From positions 1 to 20,798 of the forward strand of contig JBMZCV010000081.1 of NCBI GenBank assembly GCA_049613665.1: a stretch of 20,798 nucleotides of DNA. The letters run 5' to 3'. Position numbers and translations under genes: made by a program. Numbering within the stretch: the stretch's first letter is position 1; every line of letters begins with the position of its first letter. Origin of the DNA: JBMZCV01 sp049613665 (GTDB lineage Bacteria; Bacteroidota; Bacteroidia; Chitinophagales; UBA2359). Positions 5,705 through 12,773 of this stretch are shown one piece after another. Under the pieces are notes generated by a model. The model had not been told where the DNA came from. It saw only the letters and a program-made list of their open reading frames with translations, and ran no database searches.

Positions 5705-8440
5705 TTAAGGCATTACCCAAAAAGGCTTACTTATTTGCCCTTCTTCCGTACCAATACTTAGCCAATAAAAGCCTTTTTCTAGCTCGCCAACATTTACACC
5801 CAACTCATTGTAACCCAAAAAAGCTGTTGGCCATATTTTCTTTATTTCTTTGCCCAAAGCATCAAATATTTTTACTTTCACTCGCTTTTCTTCCTCCAAA
5901 TCGAAACTAATGTATAAGTTGTCTTGCACAGGATTTGGAAATAAATGCACATTTTTGACAAGAATGCTTTGGCTATTAAACAAGCCACTAAAATCTAAAG
6001 AATTGAGCATTTTAATGTCTGTCCATTGCTCATCATTATAGTTCGCTATCGTTGCTATTCTAAAAGGCGAAACATTTCCATCACTTGCTTGCAAAATATC
6101 ATCATCAAAACTAAATCCTTTTGTTAAAGAAACCGCTTGCCCACGAGATGTATATACTTTTACAAAATCATAGGTAGCTACGCACTTTGCTGTTCGCAAC
6201 GATATATGATTTCCAAATGTTAAAGGTAGTTCATCTTTATAAAAACTTGCTAAAACATCATTTTGATAAGCCGAAATTTCGCCACTTCTAGCATCATAAG
6301 TTACTTTATAGTCGTACCAAACTCCTGCTTGAACATCTAAATTATCATTTGTTAGCATTGTCCATTCATCATCAATGACTTTATATATCTGAACGCTATT
6401 GTCATCTGTTCTGAAATAAATAAAATAAGAATTGCCACGATTTAAGCTATTTTCGCTATCGCCAAAAAAGTGAATACCTGCTCGTTTTTCGTTTCCATTT
6501 CCTTCTATTTTCATTCGCCAATGATACAAATACGCTTGTTCATCGGTTTGTTTCAAGCTGCTATGTATATTTGTATTGCTATGATTTTCGTCTTTTTGTT
6601 GCAAGCTACCTGCCGTTTCTTGCCAACTTCCGCTCACTTTTTGCCAGTCAGTATCTAAAGCATTATCGTTAAAATCGTCGTGAAAAAAGCCTTTATTGCT
6701 ATTGCCTTTCCATTTGTTTTCCTCTTTATACAAAGTCTGAAAATAGCCAGATTTCATGCCTACATTACAATTGTCGTAGTCTAAAAAACGCACTTCAAAC
6801 TCATTGAAAGCCCAATCTTGAATAGGTGCGATGTCAGCTTCTGGCTTGCAATTGTTCAGAACTTGCGGATTATTACCACCATTATTATTGTCATTATTGT
6901 TTGTTTGGTCGGTGCAAAACCATTCCAATTCCCAGCCATTTCCTTGTTCCGATTCGTCAGATACAAATTCTATTGTAATCGCATTTCCACTCGAAACAAT
7001 GTTGTTAGGTTTATTTTGGCCTGTATAACTGCCTATTAATGAGCTATTTATACTATTGCCATCATAAATATATAAATAATCATATTCAAATTCTAAATCG
7101 AAAGCAACGAAATTTAATGCTATGCTAGAATTGTTGAAACTCTGAAAAGTTTGGCTATAATTTTCGTTATCTCGATATTTTCCCACTTTTCCGCCTGTAT
7201 CAAAAACAGTTGCTTCGCAAGTTGTATTGCAGTCTGTAAATTCTTCTTCAATCAAATCCCATAAATCTGTATAGCCATCGTCGTAGCCTAAAGCCCATAT
7301 TCCAATACCGCCAATTTTTCGCTGTCTTACGGTTTCATATCGCTCTTTCAAACTTGCTTTATCCTCATACCAACATTGTTTTGTTTGTCCATTATTATTC
7401 AGCGTAAAATACGGGCTTCCGCTATGTTCATCGAAACGATAAGTTTGCGAATTAGTATAGTTGTTGCGGATATAATTATAAGTTCGTGAATTGCCTGTTC
7501 CTTGCGTATTTGAGGGAATGTTACTAGAAACGGTATTCCATTCATAGCCATAATAAGGCACAGCCATAATGAGTTGTTGCGGTGAAACACCTTCGTCTAA
7601 ATAATAATTGATGCTTTGATTTAAGGTATAAGGACTCCAAATATTGCCGTGATATAAAGGTGCGACAGGCCCTGCTTGACTATCACTAGAATAATGATAG
7701 TCGTAGCCCATGATAATGAATTTATCAACATAATTTTTTAGTTGATTTATATTAAAAACATTGCTCCAATCTACTGCAAACAAGGCTAATGAAATACTTG
7801 TATTCGGTCTTTCGTTGGCGAGTCTATTGTGCAAATGTTGCATAAAATTGGTAAAACTGTTGCGTTCATTGCCAGAAACTCCTTCAAAATCAATATTTAC
7901 GCCATCTGCATTTCTAGCATTCAGCAAATAAATCAAATTGTCTATTAGCTTATTCCACGCATTTGAATTGTTGAGAAAAGTAGCATTGTTTGCCGAGCCA
8001 AAGTTTGTAACACACAATTCAATTTTTACGCCAGCATCTTGAGCCAAGCTAATAGCGTCTGTCGTGAGCCAATTATGTACCGTTTTGTAGTCGCCTGTTG
8101 TGGGTTCGAGTTCGTAGGAAAAATAAGATAAGGTACTGAGCAAATCGTAATCATAATTGTTGTAAACGCTCGAACCTATCCAATGTGGTTGCCAACCATA
8201 AACTTCATAATTCAAATTGCAGTTGGAAGCTTGCCGATGTGCGACATTATCATCACTGTGTGCTTGCTTTTTTGTGAGACTTTTATACAAACTATCGTAT
8301 TGTGCTTCGGTTTGCAAACCTATTTTGTTATAAAAGTCTGTTTGCTCATGTCGGATAGATGTGTAAGTATTGTTTTTTTGCTGTGCAGAAGCGAGTGTTT
8401 GCAGACAAAATAAGGCGAAAAATAGATAAAAGTATTTCAT
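5705..8440 (-). CDS. Secreted GH18 glycosidase with CUB domain and T9SS sorting domain
   Basis: A 911-residue surface or secreted protein. Residues 1-19 are a signal peptide ending in ASA. A glycoside hydrolase family 18 barrel spans about 76-400. Its active-site strand is DGVNIDFEGV (179-188), with Glu186 the predicted acid; Asn182 in place of the more usual Asp also occurs in the YaaH/SleL-type cortical-lytic or N-acetylglucosaminidase branch. Supporting blocks are KFIIMGYDYHY (240-250), MAVPYYGYEW (292-301), and GGIGIWALGYDDGY (377-390). A CUB domain follows (about 408-510; YDYLYIYDG, GWELEWFC), then an Asn-rich linker, a concanavalin/LamG-like region (about 585-765) and a T9SS type A sorting domain from FPNP (834-837) to the end. 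Likely role is cleaving chitin- or peptidoglycan-type GlcNAc polymers outside the cell. The ATG at 8440 gives a clean signal peptide; an upstream ATG at 8467 would prepend a charged stretch. Confidence 0.85.
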   Translation of the reverse strand: MKYFYLFFALFCLQTLASAQQKNNTYTSIRHEQTDFYNKIGLQTEAQYDSLYKSLTKKQAHSDDNVAHRQASNCNLNYEVYGWQPHWIGSSVYNNYDYDLLSTLSYFSYELEPTTGDYKTVHNWLTTDAISLAQDAGVKIELCVTNFGSANNATFLNNSNAWNKLIDNLIYLLNARNADGVNIDFEGVSGNERNSFTNFMQHLHNRLANERPNTSISLALFAVDWSNVFNINQLKNYVDKFIIMGYDYHYSSDSQAGPVAPLYHGNIWSPYTLNQSINYYLDEGVSPQQLIMAVPYYGYEWNTVSSNIPSNTQGTGNSRTYNYIRNNYTNSQTYRFDEHSGSPYFTLNNNGQTKQCWYEDKASLKERYETVRQRKIGGIGIWALGYDDGYTDLWDLIEEEFTDCNTTCEATVFDTGGKVGKYRDNENYSQTFQSFNNSSIALNFVAFDLEFEYDYLYIYDGNSINSSLIGSYTGQNKPNNIVSSGNAITIEFVSDESEQGNGWELEWFCTDQTNNNDNNNGGNNPQVLNNCKPEADIAPIQDWAFNEFEVRFLDYDNCNVGMKSGYFQTLYKEENKWKGNSNKGFFHDDFNDNALDTDWQKVSGSWQETAGSLQQKDENHSNTNIHSSLKQTDEQAYLYHWRMKIEGNGNEKRAGIHFFGDSENSLNRGNSYFIYFRTDDNSVQIYKVIDDEWTMLTNDNLDVQAGVWYDYKVTYDARSGEISAYQNDVLASFYKDELPLTFGNHISLRTAKCVATYDFVKVYTSRGQAVSLTKGFSFDDDILQASDGNVSPFRIATIANYNDEQWTDIKMLNSLDFSGLFNSQSILVKNVHLFPNPVQDNLYISFDLEEEKRVKVKIFDALGKEIKKIWPTAFLGYNELGVNVGELEKGFYWLSIGTEEGQISKPFWVMP

Positions 8441-8529
8441 GGCGGTTTCTTTTTTTATAGAATACAAGTATATACTTTTCGACCTATTTAAGTAAGTTTT
8501 GTTTAATGAGTTGAAATTAGCTTTTTACC

Positions 8530-8587
8530 AAAAAAAAGAAAGTCAAGTATTAACCAACTGATTATATGTTGATTAACACCTGACTTT
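8530..8587 (-). terminator. Intrinsic terminator of the response regulator gene
   Basis: A 20-position stem (8539-8558 with 8568-8587), 9-nt loop. Three positions are A-C or C-A mismatches on the plus strand but G-U wobbles in minus-strand RNA, and a T-run (A-run 8530-8537) follows on the minus strand. All signs agree that it terminates the response regulator transcript, upstream of the GH18 gene. Confidence 0.88.
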
Positions 8588-8673
8588 ATCTAATTAAGTA
8601 ACCCAAAAATATATTCAAGAAAAAGTTGTTGTATTTAGTTAGGCGAAAGCCTTTTTCTTTTTTTTGTTATTTC

Positions 8674-9369
8674 TTAGTTTGTAAATTTGTAACCTACGCC
8701 ACGCACCGAGTGAAAATACTCTGGACGCTTTGGATTTTTCTCAAAATATTTGCGGAATGCCAAAATAAAATTATCAATTGTTCTGGTAGAAGGAAATACA
8801 TCATAGCCCCAAACAAACTGTAAAATTTGCTCCCGAGAAACAACCTCGTTTTTGCGTTCTATCAGCAATTTAAGCAATTTTGCTTCCTTTTTCGTCAGAT
8901 TAATTTCACCTTTTTCACAAATTGCCTTATAAGTTACAAAATTGACATCATTATCACCAAAAGTATAAGTATTCAAGTCTTCTTCGCTATCTGTACCTTT
9001 TACACTGTGACGCATCAAAACTTTTACACGCAACAAAAACTCTTCTAAATGGAAAGGCTTTGTCAAATAGTCGTCAGCACCTTTTTTTAGTCCATGAATT
9101 TTATCTTGCGTAGAGTCTTTTGCTGTCAAAAACAAAATTGGAATATCGCTATTTTCTAGTCTAATTTGTTCGCAAACATCATAACCATCAATTTCTGGTA
9201 ACATAATATCCAAAACAACGAGGTTGAATCGTTGTTCTTTAAATGCCTTCAAAGCTTGCAAACCATTGTCAGTAGCTACCACTTCATAACCTTCCATTTC
9301 GAGGTTCATTTTGATGGCTTCCTGAATGTTTTCTTCGTCTTCTACAAGCAATACTCTTAGTGTAGTCAT
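8674..9369 (-). CDS. OmpR-family response regulator without an adjacent kinase
   Basis: A 231-residue DNA-binding response regulator. The receiver domain (about 4-118) has the acidic pocket ED (10-11), phospho-acceptor Asp54 in VVLDIMLPE, Thr82 in LTAKD and Lys104 in TKPF. The winged-helix effector domain (about 135-231) shows the OmpR/PhoB pattern: ENEVVSREQ-like helix (KNEVVSREQILQFVW), the recognition helix in STRTIDNFILAFRKYF, and the terminal hairpin SVRGVGYKF. It would bind DNA as a dimer when phosphorylated. Overall it resembles the Bacteroidota RprY-like regulators. No histidine kinase lies on either side, so its partner is elsewhere. It has a candidate promoter (9453-9481) and a strong terminator (8530-8587), so it is transcribed alone. 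Start ATG at 9369 matches the family. Confidence 0.92.
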   Translation of the reverse strand: MTTLRVLLVEDEENIQEAIKMNLEMEGYEVVATDNGLQALKAFKEQRFNLVVLDIMLPEIDGYDVCEQIRLENSDIPILFLTAKDSTQDKIHGLKKGADDYLTKPFHLEEFLLRVKVLMRHSVKGTDSEEDLNTYTFGDNDVNFVTYKAICEKGEINLTKKEAKLLKLLIERKNEVVSREQILQFVWGYDVFPSTRTIDNFILAFRKYFEKNPKRPEYFHSVRGVGYKFTN

Positions 9370-9452
9370 TAGATTTAATTTTTAATATCGTTAATTAATT
9401 TTTTTATAAGTAGTTAAGTTAGACCAATCCTTAGACAAAATATTGCATTTAA

Positions 9453-9481
9453 CAAATATATAACAAATTTTTTAATGGCAA
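9453..9481 (-). promoter_or_regulatory. Candidate response regulator promoter
   Basis: On the minus strand a TTG (9481-9479) is followed after 18 bp by TATATTTG (9460-9453), an exact TAnnTTTG -7 box. Predicted start near 9446 gives a leader of about 77 nt before the ATG at 9369. The spacing is at the short side of what is described for Bacteroidota. Confidence 0.4.
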
Positions 9482-9488
9482 TATTCTC

Positions 9489-9594
9489 AGTAAGTTTTGG
9501 TATTAGACATTTTTCGCTAATGAATTGAGCTTCAATATGTTGCCACAATTGATAAAATAAAAACGTCTAATTCTTAAATAGTGCTTGGCACTTA
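9489..9594 (+). repeat. Dispersed element, copy E (not facing a gene start)
   Basis: The plus-strand end TAAATAGTGCTTGGCACTTA is identical to copies F and G, and the length (about 106 bp) fits, but the start (AGTAAGTTTTGG) and interior are diverged. It reads toward the 3' end of the convergent PLP-protein gene, so it cannot be that gene's leader. A short hairpin follows at 9609-9628, so a free-standing small RNA is possible. No TAnnTTTG box is at the expected place. Confidence 0.55.
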
Positions 9595-9771
9595 TATTCT
9601 TACAAATCGCTTGCCAAAGTAAGCAAGCTTTATATTTAAAACAGGGTTCTTTCTTTTATTTTTTAAGCTTAAAAGCTTGATTTTCAATTAATTATGTATA
9701 AATGAAAGATTTTTATTTTTTTTAACAAGCTATAACTTTATGATGCTTTTATGACATGATAGTTTAATGAG

Positions 9772-10971
9772 TTACAAAAAACATTTGCCTTCTCCTCTAT
9801 AAGTAGGCACTTTTTCAATGATTTTTCCGTTGCCTACTATCCACAATTCATTGAAACGCTCGCACAATTCGCCAGCTTTACTGTGTCGCAAAAAAATTGG
9901 GTCGCCTAACTGCAAACTCATCTGTCCTTTATAAACTATCGGTGTTTGTACTTCGCCAGCACCTTCATTTGCTGTTAGGCTGATGCCTTTGGGCAAGTAT
10001 GGAACAGGGGTTTTGTCGTTTCCAGCCGTTCCAGAAGCTGTATAGCCGCCGCCGCTACAAGTGTAGATATTGGCTTGTGGTTTTCTTACAATTTCAATGG
10101 CATAAGCGGCCGCAGGAGCATGTTTGAAGTTCACATAATTGTCGAATAAGCCAGAGGCATAAAAGCCAGAACCTACTGTAACTTCTGTTACACAGTCTTC
10201 CAATTTTGTGGTTTCGAGGCTTCCTGTGCCGCCGCCATTCACAAAATCGAGTTGATGTCCTCTTTTTTCAATCATTTTTACGACTTCGGCTCTTCGCTTC
10301 GCAATTTCTTTGATAGAGCGTTTTTTGAGCTGTCTCACCACTTGATTTTTCAAAAAATCGCCTTTCACATTGTCGCCTACGCCAGCGATTTGTGCCTCAT
10401 AGCCCATCACGCCAGCCAAACGCAAAGATGGATTTGCTTCTATGGCTTTGACTACTTTTTTTGCTTGTTTTTTGTTAGTGACGCTAGAACGATATACGCC
10501 AAAGTGCAGTTTTGAGAAATCTGACGACATATCTAAGTCTAAACAAACTGGTAAAACAACCTCGTTTTCAGTTGCAATTTTGGCCAAATGATTGACGTGT
10601 TCTTCGCTATCAAGCATCAAAAAAACATTCAAGTTTTCATCTGCTTTTATAGCTTCGCAAACTGCCGAAACATGATTTTTGTGCCATGTTGGGTAAGCGA
10701 CCAACAAATCATTAAAACCTTTTTTTGCCAAAAAAATCGCCTCCAAAGCCGTGAAAGCCATAATGCCTTGAAAGGGCAAACCCATATCCAAAATGTATTT
10801 CATGACTGCTACACAACGTATCGACTTAGAGGCAATGCGAATGTTTTTTGTGCCAGCTCTTAGCTTCGATTGTATGATATTTTGCTTCAATAAATCAATA
10901 TCTATGAAAGCAAAAGGCATTTCTTTTCCGCTAAAAATTTGCTTGTAATAAGCGTAAGTTGGTTGTTTCAT
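9772..10971 (-). CDS. Alanine-racemase-fold PLP enzyme (amino acid deaminase/aldolase type)
   Basis: A 399-residue protein of the alanine racemase N-terminal / D-threonine-aldolase-like group, which bind PLP in a TIM barrel and act on amino acids; the substrate is not clear. The likely Schiff-base lysine is Lys49 in IRIASKSIRC (45-53), after FAFIDIDLL. The middle holds LDLDMSS, LAGVMGYEAQIAGVG and FVNGGGTGSLETT, the phosphate-binding glycine region. The C-terminal domain has SGGGYTASG, NEGAGEVQTP, and FLRHSKAGELCERFNEL, where His and Cys could bind a metal as in related aldolases. The frame continues upstream to a TTG (11052) that lies inside repeat copy F; the ATG at 10971 fits the family start better, though it leaves a 71-nt gap to the repeat. 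Confidence 0.75.
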   Translation of the reverse strand: MKQPTYAYYKQIFSGKEMPFAFIDIDLLKQNIIQSKLRAGTKNIRIASKSIRCVAVMKYILDMGLPFQGIMAFTALEAIFLAKKGFNDLLVAYPTWHKNHVSAVCEAIKADENLNVFLMLDSEEHVNHLAKIATENEVVLPVCLDLDMSSDFSKLHFGVYRSSVTNKKQAKKVVKAIEANPSLRLAGVMGYEAQIAGVGDNVKGDFLKNQVVRQLKKRSIKEIAKRRAEVVKMIEKRGHQLDFVNGGGTGSLETTKLEDCVTEVTVGSGFYASGLFDNYVNFKHAPAAAYAIEIVRKPQANIYTCSGGGYTASGTAGNDKTPVPYLPKGISLTANEGAGEVQTPIVYKGQMSLQLGDPIFLRHSKAGELCERFNELWIVGNGKIIEKVPTYRGEGKCFL

Positions 10972-11042
10972 TTTTTGGTCTAAATGCAAATATTGTTGTA
11001 TGCGTATAGGTTTGGTTAATAATTTCGGTATTAAGTACACTG

Positions 11043-11146
11043 TAAGTGCCAAGCACTATTTAATAAACGGTCGATTCGTGGCTAACGCATTGATAATCAG
11101 TGTGTTAGCTTCAACGAGAAGTATCATTATTTCTGTCCAACTACTT
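11043..11146 (-). repeat. Dispersed leader-like element, copy F
   Basis: A 104-bp copy reading toward the PLP-enzyme gene. The minus-strand end TAAATAGTGCTTGGCACTTA is identical to copies E and G, and it starts AAGTAGTTGG. The central hairpin GCTAACACA with TGCGTTAGC has one mismatch. The expected TAnnTTTG box is absent; instead the upstream bases match a block in the direct-repeat unit at 4658-4680. Confidence 0.72.
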
Positions 11147-11177
11147 AATATAAGTAATTTGGCATTTTAAAAGTTTT

Positions 11178-11258
11178 AGAAATGACATATTTTTCTAGCC
11201 AAAAGAGGCAAATATAAAAAGTAACGACCTATCGTAGTTGTAGAAATATGTCATTTCT
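11178..11258. repeat. 15-bp perfect inverted repeat
   Basis: AGAAATGACATATTT (11178-11192) is the exact reverse complement of AAATATGTCATTTCT (11244-11258), 51 bp apart. It sits downstream of hemE and upstream of copy F. It may be a small inverted-repeat element, a long-loop hairpin at the hemE mRNA end, or a paired protein-binding site; nothing decides between these. Confidence 0.7.
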
Positions 11259-11363
11259 CCCTTAGGGCGTGTTGTTCTATTTTTGTTGTAACATTTCGGT
11301 AAAACAAAACTCAAAAACTTAGATTATAGTGTATTTATCTCAAAAAAACTCACAATTCAATCC

Positions 11364-12395
11364 TTACATTTTCGCAATTTCAAAAGCCTGAACGGTATCT
11401 ACAAAACATTTGACACTATCGAGCGGTGTATCTGGATAAACGCCATGTCCTAAGTTTACGATATGTCCTTTTGGCCCAAAAGCTCGCAGCATTTTAATCG
11501 TTTCTTTTTCGATGGTTTTTCTATCGGCATACAACAAACAAGGGTCTAAGTTTCCTTGCAATTGTTTGGTATCGCCTACTACGGTTCGCATTTTCGCTGG
11601 ATTCATATTCCAATCTAGTCCCAAAACTTCACAATTTAATTCTGCGAGTTGTGGCATTGCGAAATAAGCACCTTTAGCAAAAACGGTCATAGGCACTTCC
11701 GTAATGGCATCGCAAATTTGTTTGATATAAGGCAGAGCAAAAATATCGTAGAGTTGTGGGCTAAGAATGCCTGCCCAAGAGTCGAAAATCTGAATTAAAT
11801 CTGCTCCAGCGTCGATTTGTGCTTTTAGATAGTTGATGGTGCTATCCGTAATTTTTTGCATCAAAGCGTGAGCAACTTCTGGCTGTGCATATATTAATTT
11901 TCGTGCTTTCGAGAATGTTTTTGAGCCTTGGCCTTCTACCATATAAGCAAAAAGCGTCCATGGACAAGCGGCAAAACCGATAAGCGGTACACGATTATTT
12001 AAGGCCGCTTTTGTCAGCTTGATAGCTTCTATGGTATAACCAATGTCGCTAGTGCCATCGGCAACTCTTAGTGCTGCTACATCTGCTGCATTGTGAACCG
12101 TTTTAGGAAAAAATGGCCCTTTTTTCGGTATCATCTCATAGTTTAAGCCCATAGCTTCGCAAACGACCAAAATATCAGAAAAGATAATGGCTGCATCAAC
12201 ATGCAATTCGTCGATAGGTTGTAAAGTTACTTCACACGCTAATTCTGGCGTTTTAACAAGTTCTTTAAAACCGCTCAATTTGGCACGCAAAGCACGATAT
12301 TGAGGCAAAATTCTGCCTGCCTGACGCATAAGCCAAACGGGTTTTCTGTCGGTTTTGTGACCGAGTGCTGTTTCTAAAAAAAGATGTTTTTTCAA
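11364..12395 (-). CDS. hemE: Uroporphyrinogen decarboxylase
   Basis: A 343-residue cytosolic enzyme that converts uroporphyrinogen III to coproporphyrinogen III in haem synthesis by removing four acetate carboxyls. The diagnostic N-terminal signature RKPVWLMRQAGRILPQYR (17-34) is intact, as are AIIFSDILV (69-77) with the catalytic Asp74, GFAACPWTLFAYMVEG, and the C-terminal GHIVNLGHGVYPDTP with the conserved His. The start must be the TTG at 12395: an in-frame TAA lies directly upstream, and the next in-frame ATG is Met23 inside the active-site signature. The residues after the TTG (MKKHLFLETALG) match the family's usual beginning. Copy G of the dispersed element ends 13 bp before this start. 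No other haem genes are adjacent. Confidence 0.95.
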   Translation of the reverse strand: MKKHLFLETALGHKTDRKPVWLMRQAGRILPQYRALRAKLSGFKELVKTPELACEVTLQPIDELHVDAAIIFSDILVVCEAMGLNYEMIPKKGPFFPKTVHNAADVAALRVADGTSDIGYTIEAIKLTKAALNNRVPLIGFAACPWTLFAYMVEGQGSKTFSKARKLIYAQPEVAHALMQKITDSTINYLKAQIDAGADLIQIFDSWAGILSPQLYDIFALPYIKQICDAITEVPMTVFAKGAYFAMPQLAELNCEVLGLDWNMNPAKMRTVVGDTKQLQGNLDPCLLYADRKTIEKETIKMLRAFGPKGHIVNLGHGVYPDTPLDSVKCFVDTVQAFEIAKM

Positions 12396-12408
12396 TTATG
12401 ATAAATTT

Positions 12409-12513
12409 TAAGTGCCAAGCACTATTTAAATAAAAGGGCTACTTGTTGCTAACGCACCGAAATCAACGCATTAGTTTTTTATTGAATACCCAAAAACTTC
12501 TAAACAACTACTT
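12409..12513 (-). repeat. Dispersed leader-like element, copy G (hemE leader)
   Basis: A 105-bp copy reading into hemE. The start AAGTAGTTGTTTAGAAGTTT nearly equals copy D, and the end TAAATAGTGCTTGGCACTTA equals copies E and F. The central hairpin CTAATGC with GCGTTAG has one position that is a U-G wobble in minus-strand RNA and an A-C type mismatch on the other strand, so the transcribed sense agrees with hemE. The hemE start codon follows after 13 bp. Confidence 0.78.
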
Positions 12514-12521
12514 AATTTCCT

Positions 12522-12529
12522 CAAAATTA
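12522..12529 (-). promoter_or_regulatory. Candidate hemE -7 box in front of copy G
   Basis: TAATTTTG on the minus strand matches TAnnTTTG exactly and ends 8 bp before the AAGTAG that begins copy G. Transcription would start at the edge of the element, so copy G would form nearly the whole hemE leader (about 118 nt to the TTG). Confidence 0.5.
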
Positions 12530-12719
12530 AGCATTTACACTTTGTCATAAAACAAAACTATATGTTTTTTTTGTAAAAACAAAGAAAAAATGACTTTCAA
12601 ATGCCATTACTATGACATGAAATATTTAGAAAAAAAGCATAAGATAAGCTTAGTCCTTGATAATCAAGCAAGTAGTCGAAAAGTGCTATGCAAGCTTATT
12701 TTTTTTACATTGTTTCGAT

Positions 12720-12762
12720 AAAAAAAAAGCAATATCTTTTTGTTGAAGATATTGCTTTTTTT
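12720..12762 (-). terminator. Intrinsic terminator of the NADH dehydrogenase gene
   Basis: A perfect 17-bp stem: A-run plus GCAATATCTT (12722-12738) with AAGATATTGC plus T-run (12746-12762), 7-nt loop. It is symmetrical and could work on either strand, but only the minus-strand gene, which stops 11 bp away, reads into it. Confidence 0.9.
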
Positions 12763-12773
12763 AAAGAAAACAC

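Larger units (their letters stand above)
9370..9771. other. Intergenic region with copy E of the dispersed element
   Basis: It holds the candidate response-regulator promoter (9453-9481), copy E (9489-9594) and, just after it, a hairpin GCTTGC-CAAAGTAA-GCAAGC (9609-9628) followed by a short T-rich stretch. The rest, 9630-9771, is AT-rich with an AAGCTTAAAAGCTT palindrome near 9665-9678 and no recognised gene. Confidence 0.5.
10972..11363. other. Intergenic region with copy F and a long inverted repeat
   Basis: It holds copy F (11043-11146), a block shared with the 4658-4680 region (11146-11169), and a 15-bp perfect inverted repeat (11178-11258). No standard hairpin plus T-run terminator for hemE was found in 11259-11363. 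Confidence 0.5.
12396..12773. other. Intergenic region with copy G
   Basis: It holds copy G (12409-12513), a candidate promoter (12522-12529) and the terminator of the NADH dehydrogenase gene (12720-12762). A 43-codon plus-strand frame at 12590-12721 is open, but nothing else supports it as a gene. Confidence 0.55.

Noticed and set aside
6818..7039. Plus-strand open frames inside the GH18 gene with hydrophobic stretches
   Set aside because: They are shadows of the Asn-rich linker and CUB domain coding strand; the minus-strand protein is clearly real.
8640..8665. AGGC-GAAA-GCCT hairpin followed by T-runs on the plus strand
   Set aside because: The stem is only four pairs and no plus-strand gene reads into it; the real terminator for the minus gene is at 8530-8587.
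11043..12513. Dispersed elements as integron attC sites (conserved ends, GTTAGC-like motifs, hairpin core)
   Set aside because: They precede core genes in mixed orientation, three follow promoter boxes, the ends do not fit the attC core GTTRRRY well, and no integrase is present.
12590..12721. 43-codon plus-strand frame (MTFKCHYYDMKYL...) after an A-rich stretch
   Set aside because: It lies in an AT-rich gap, its stop runs into the neighbouring terminator, and it has no motif or promoter; it is likely chance, though a small peptide cannot be excluded.
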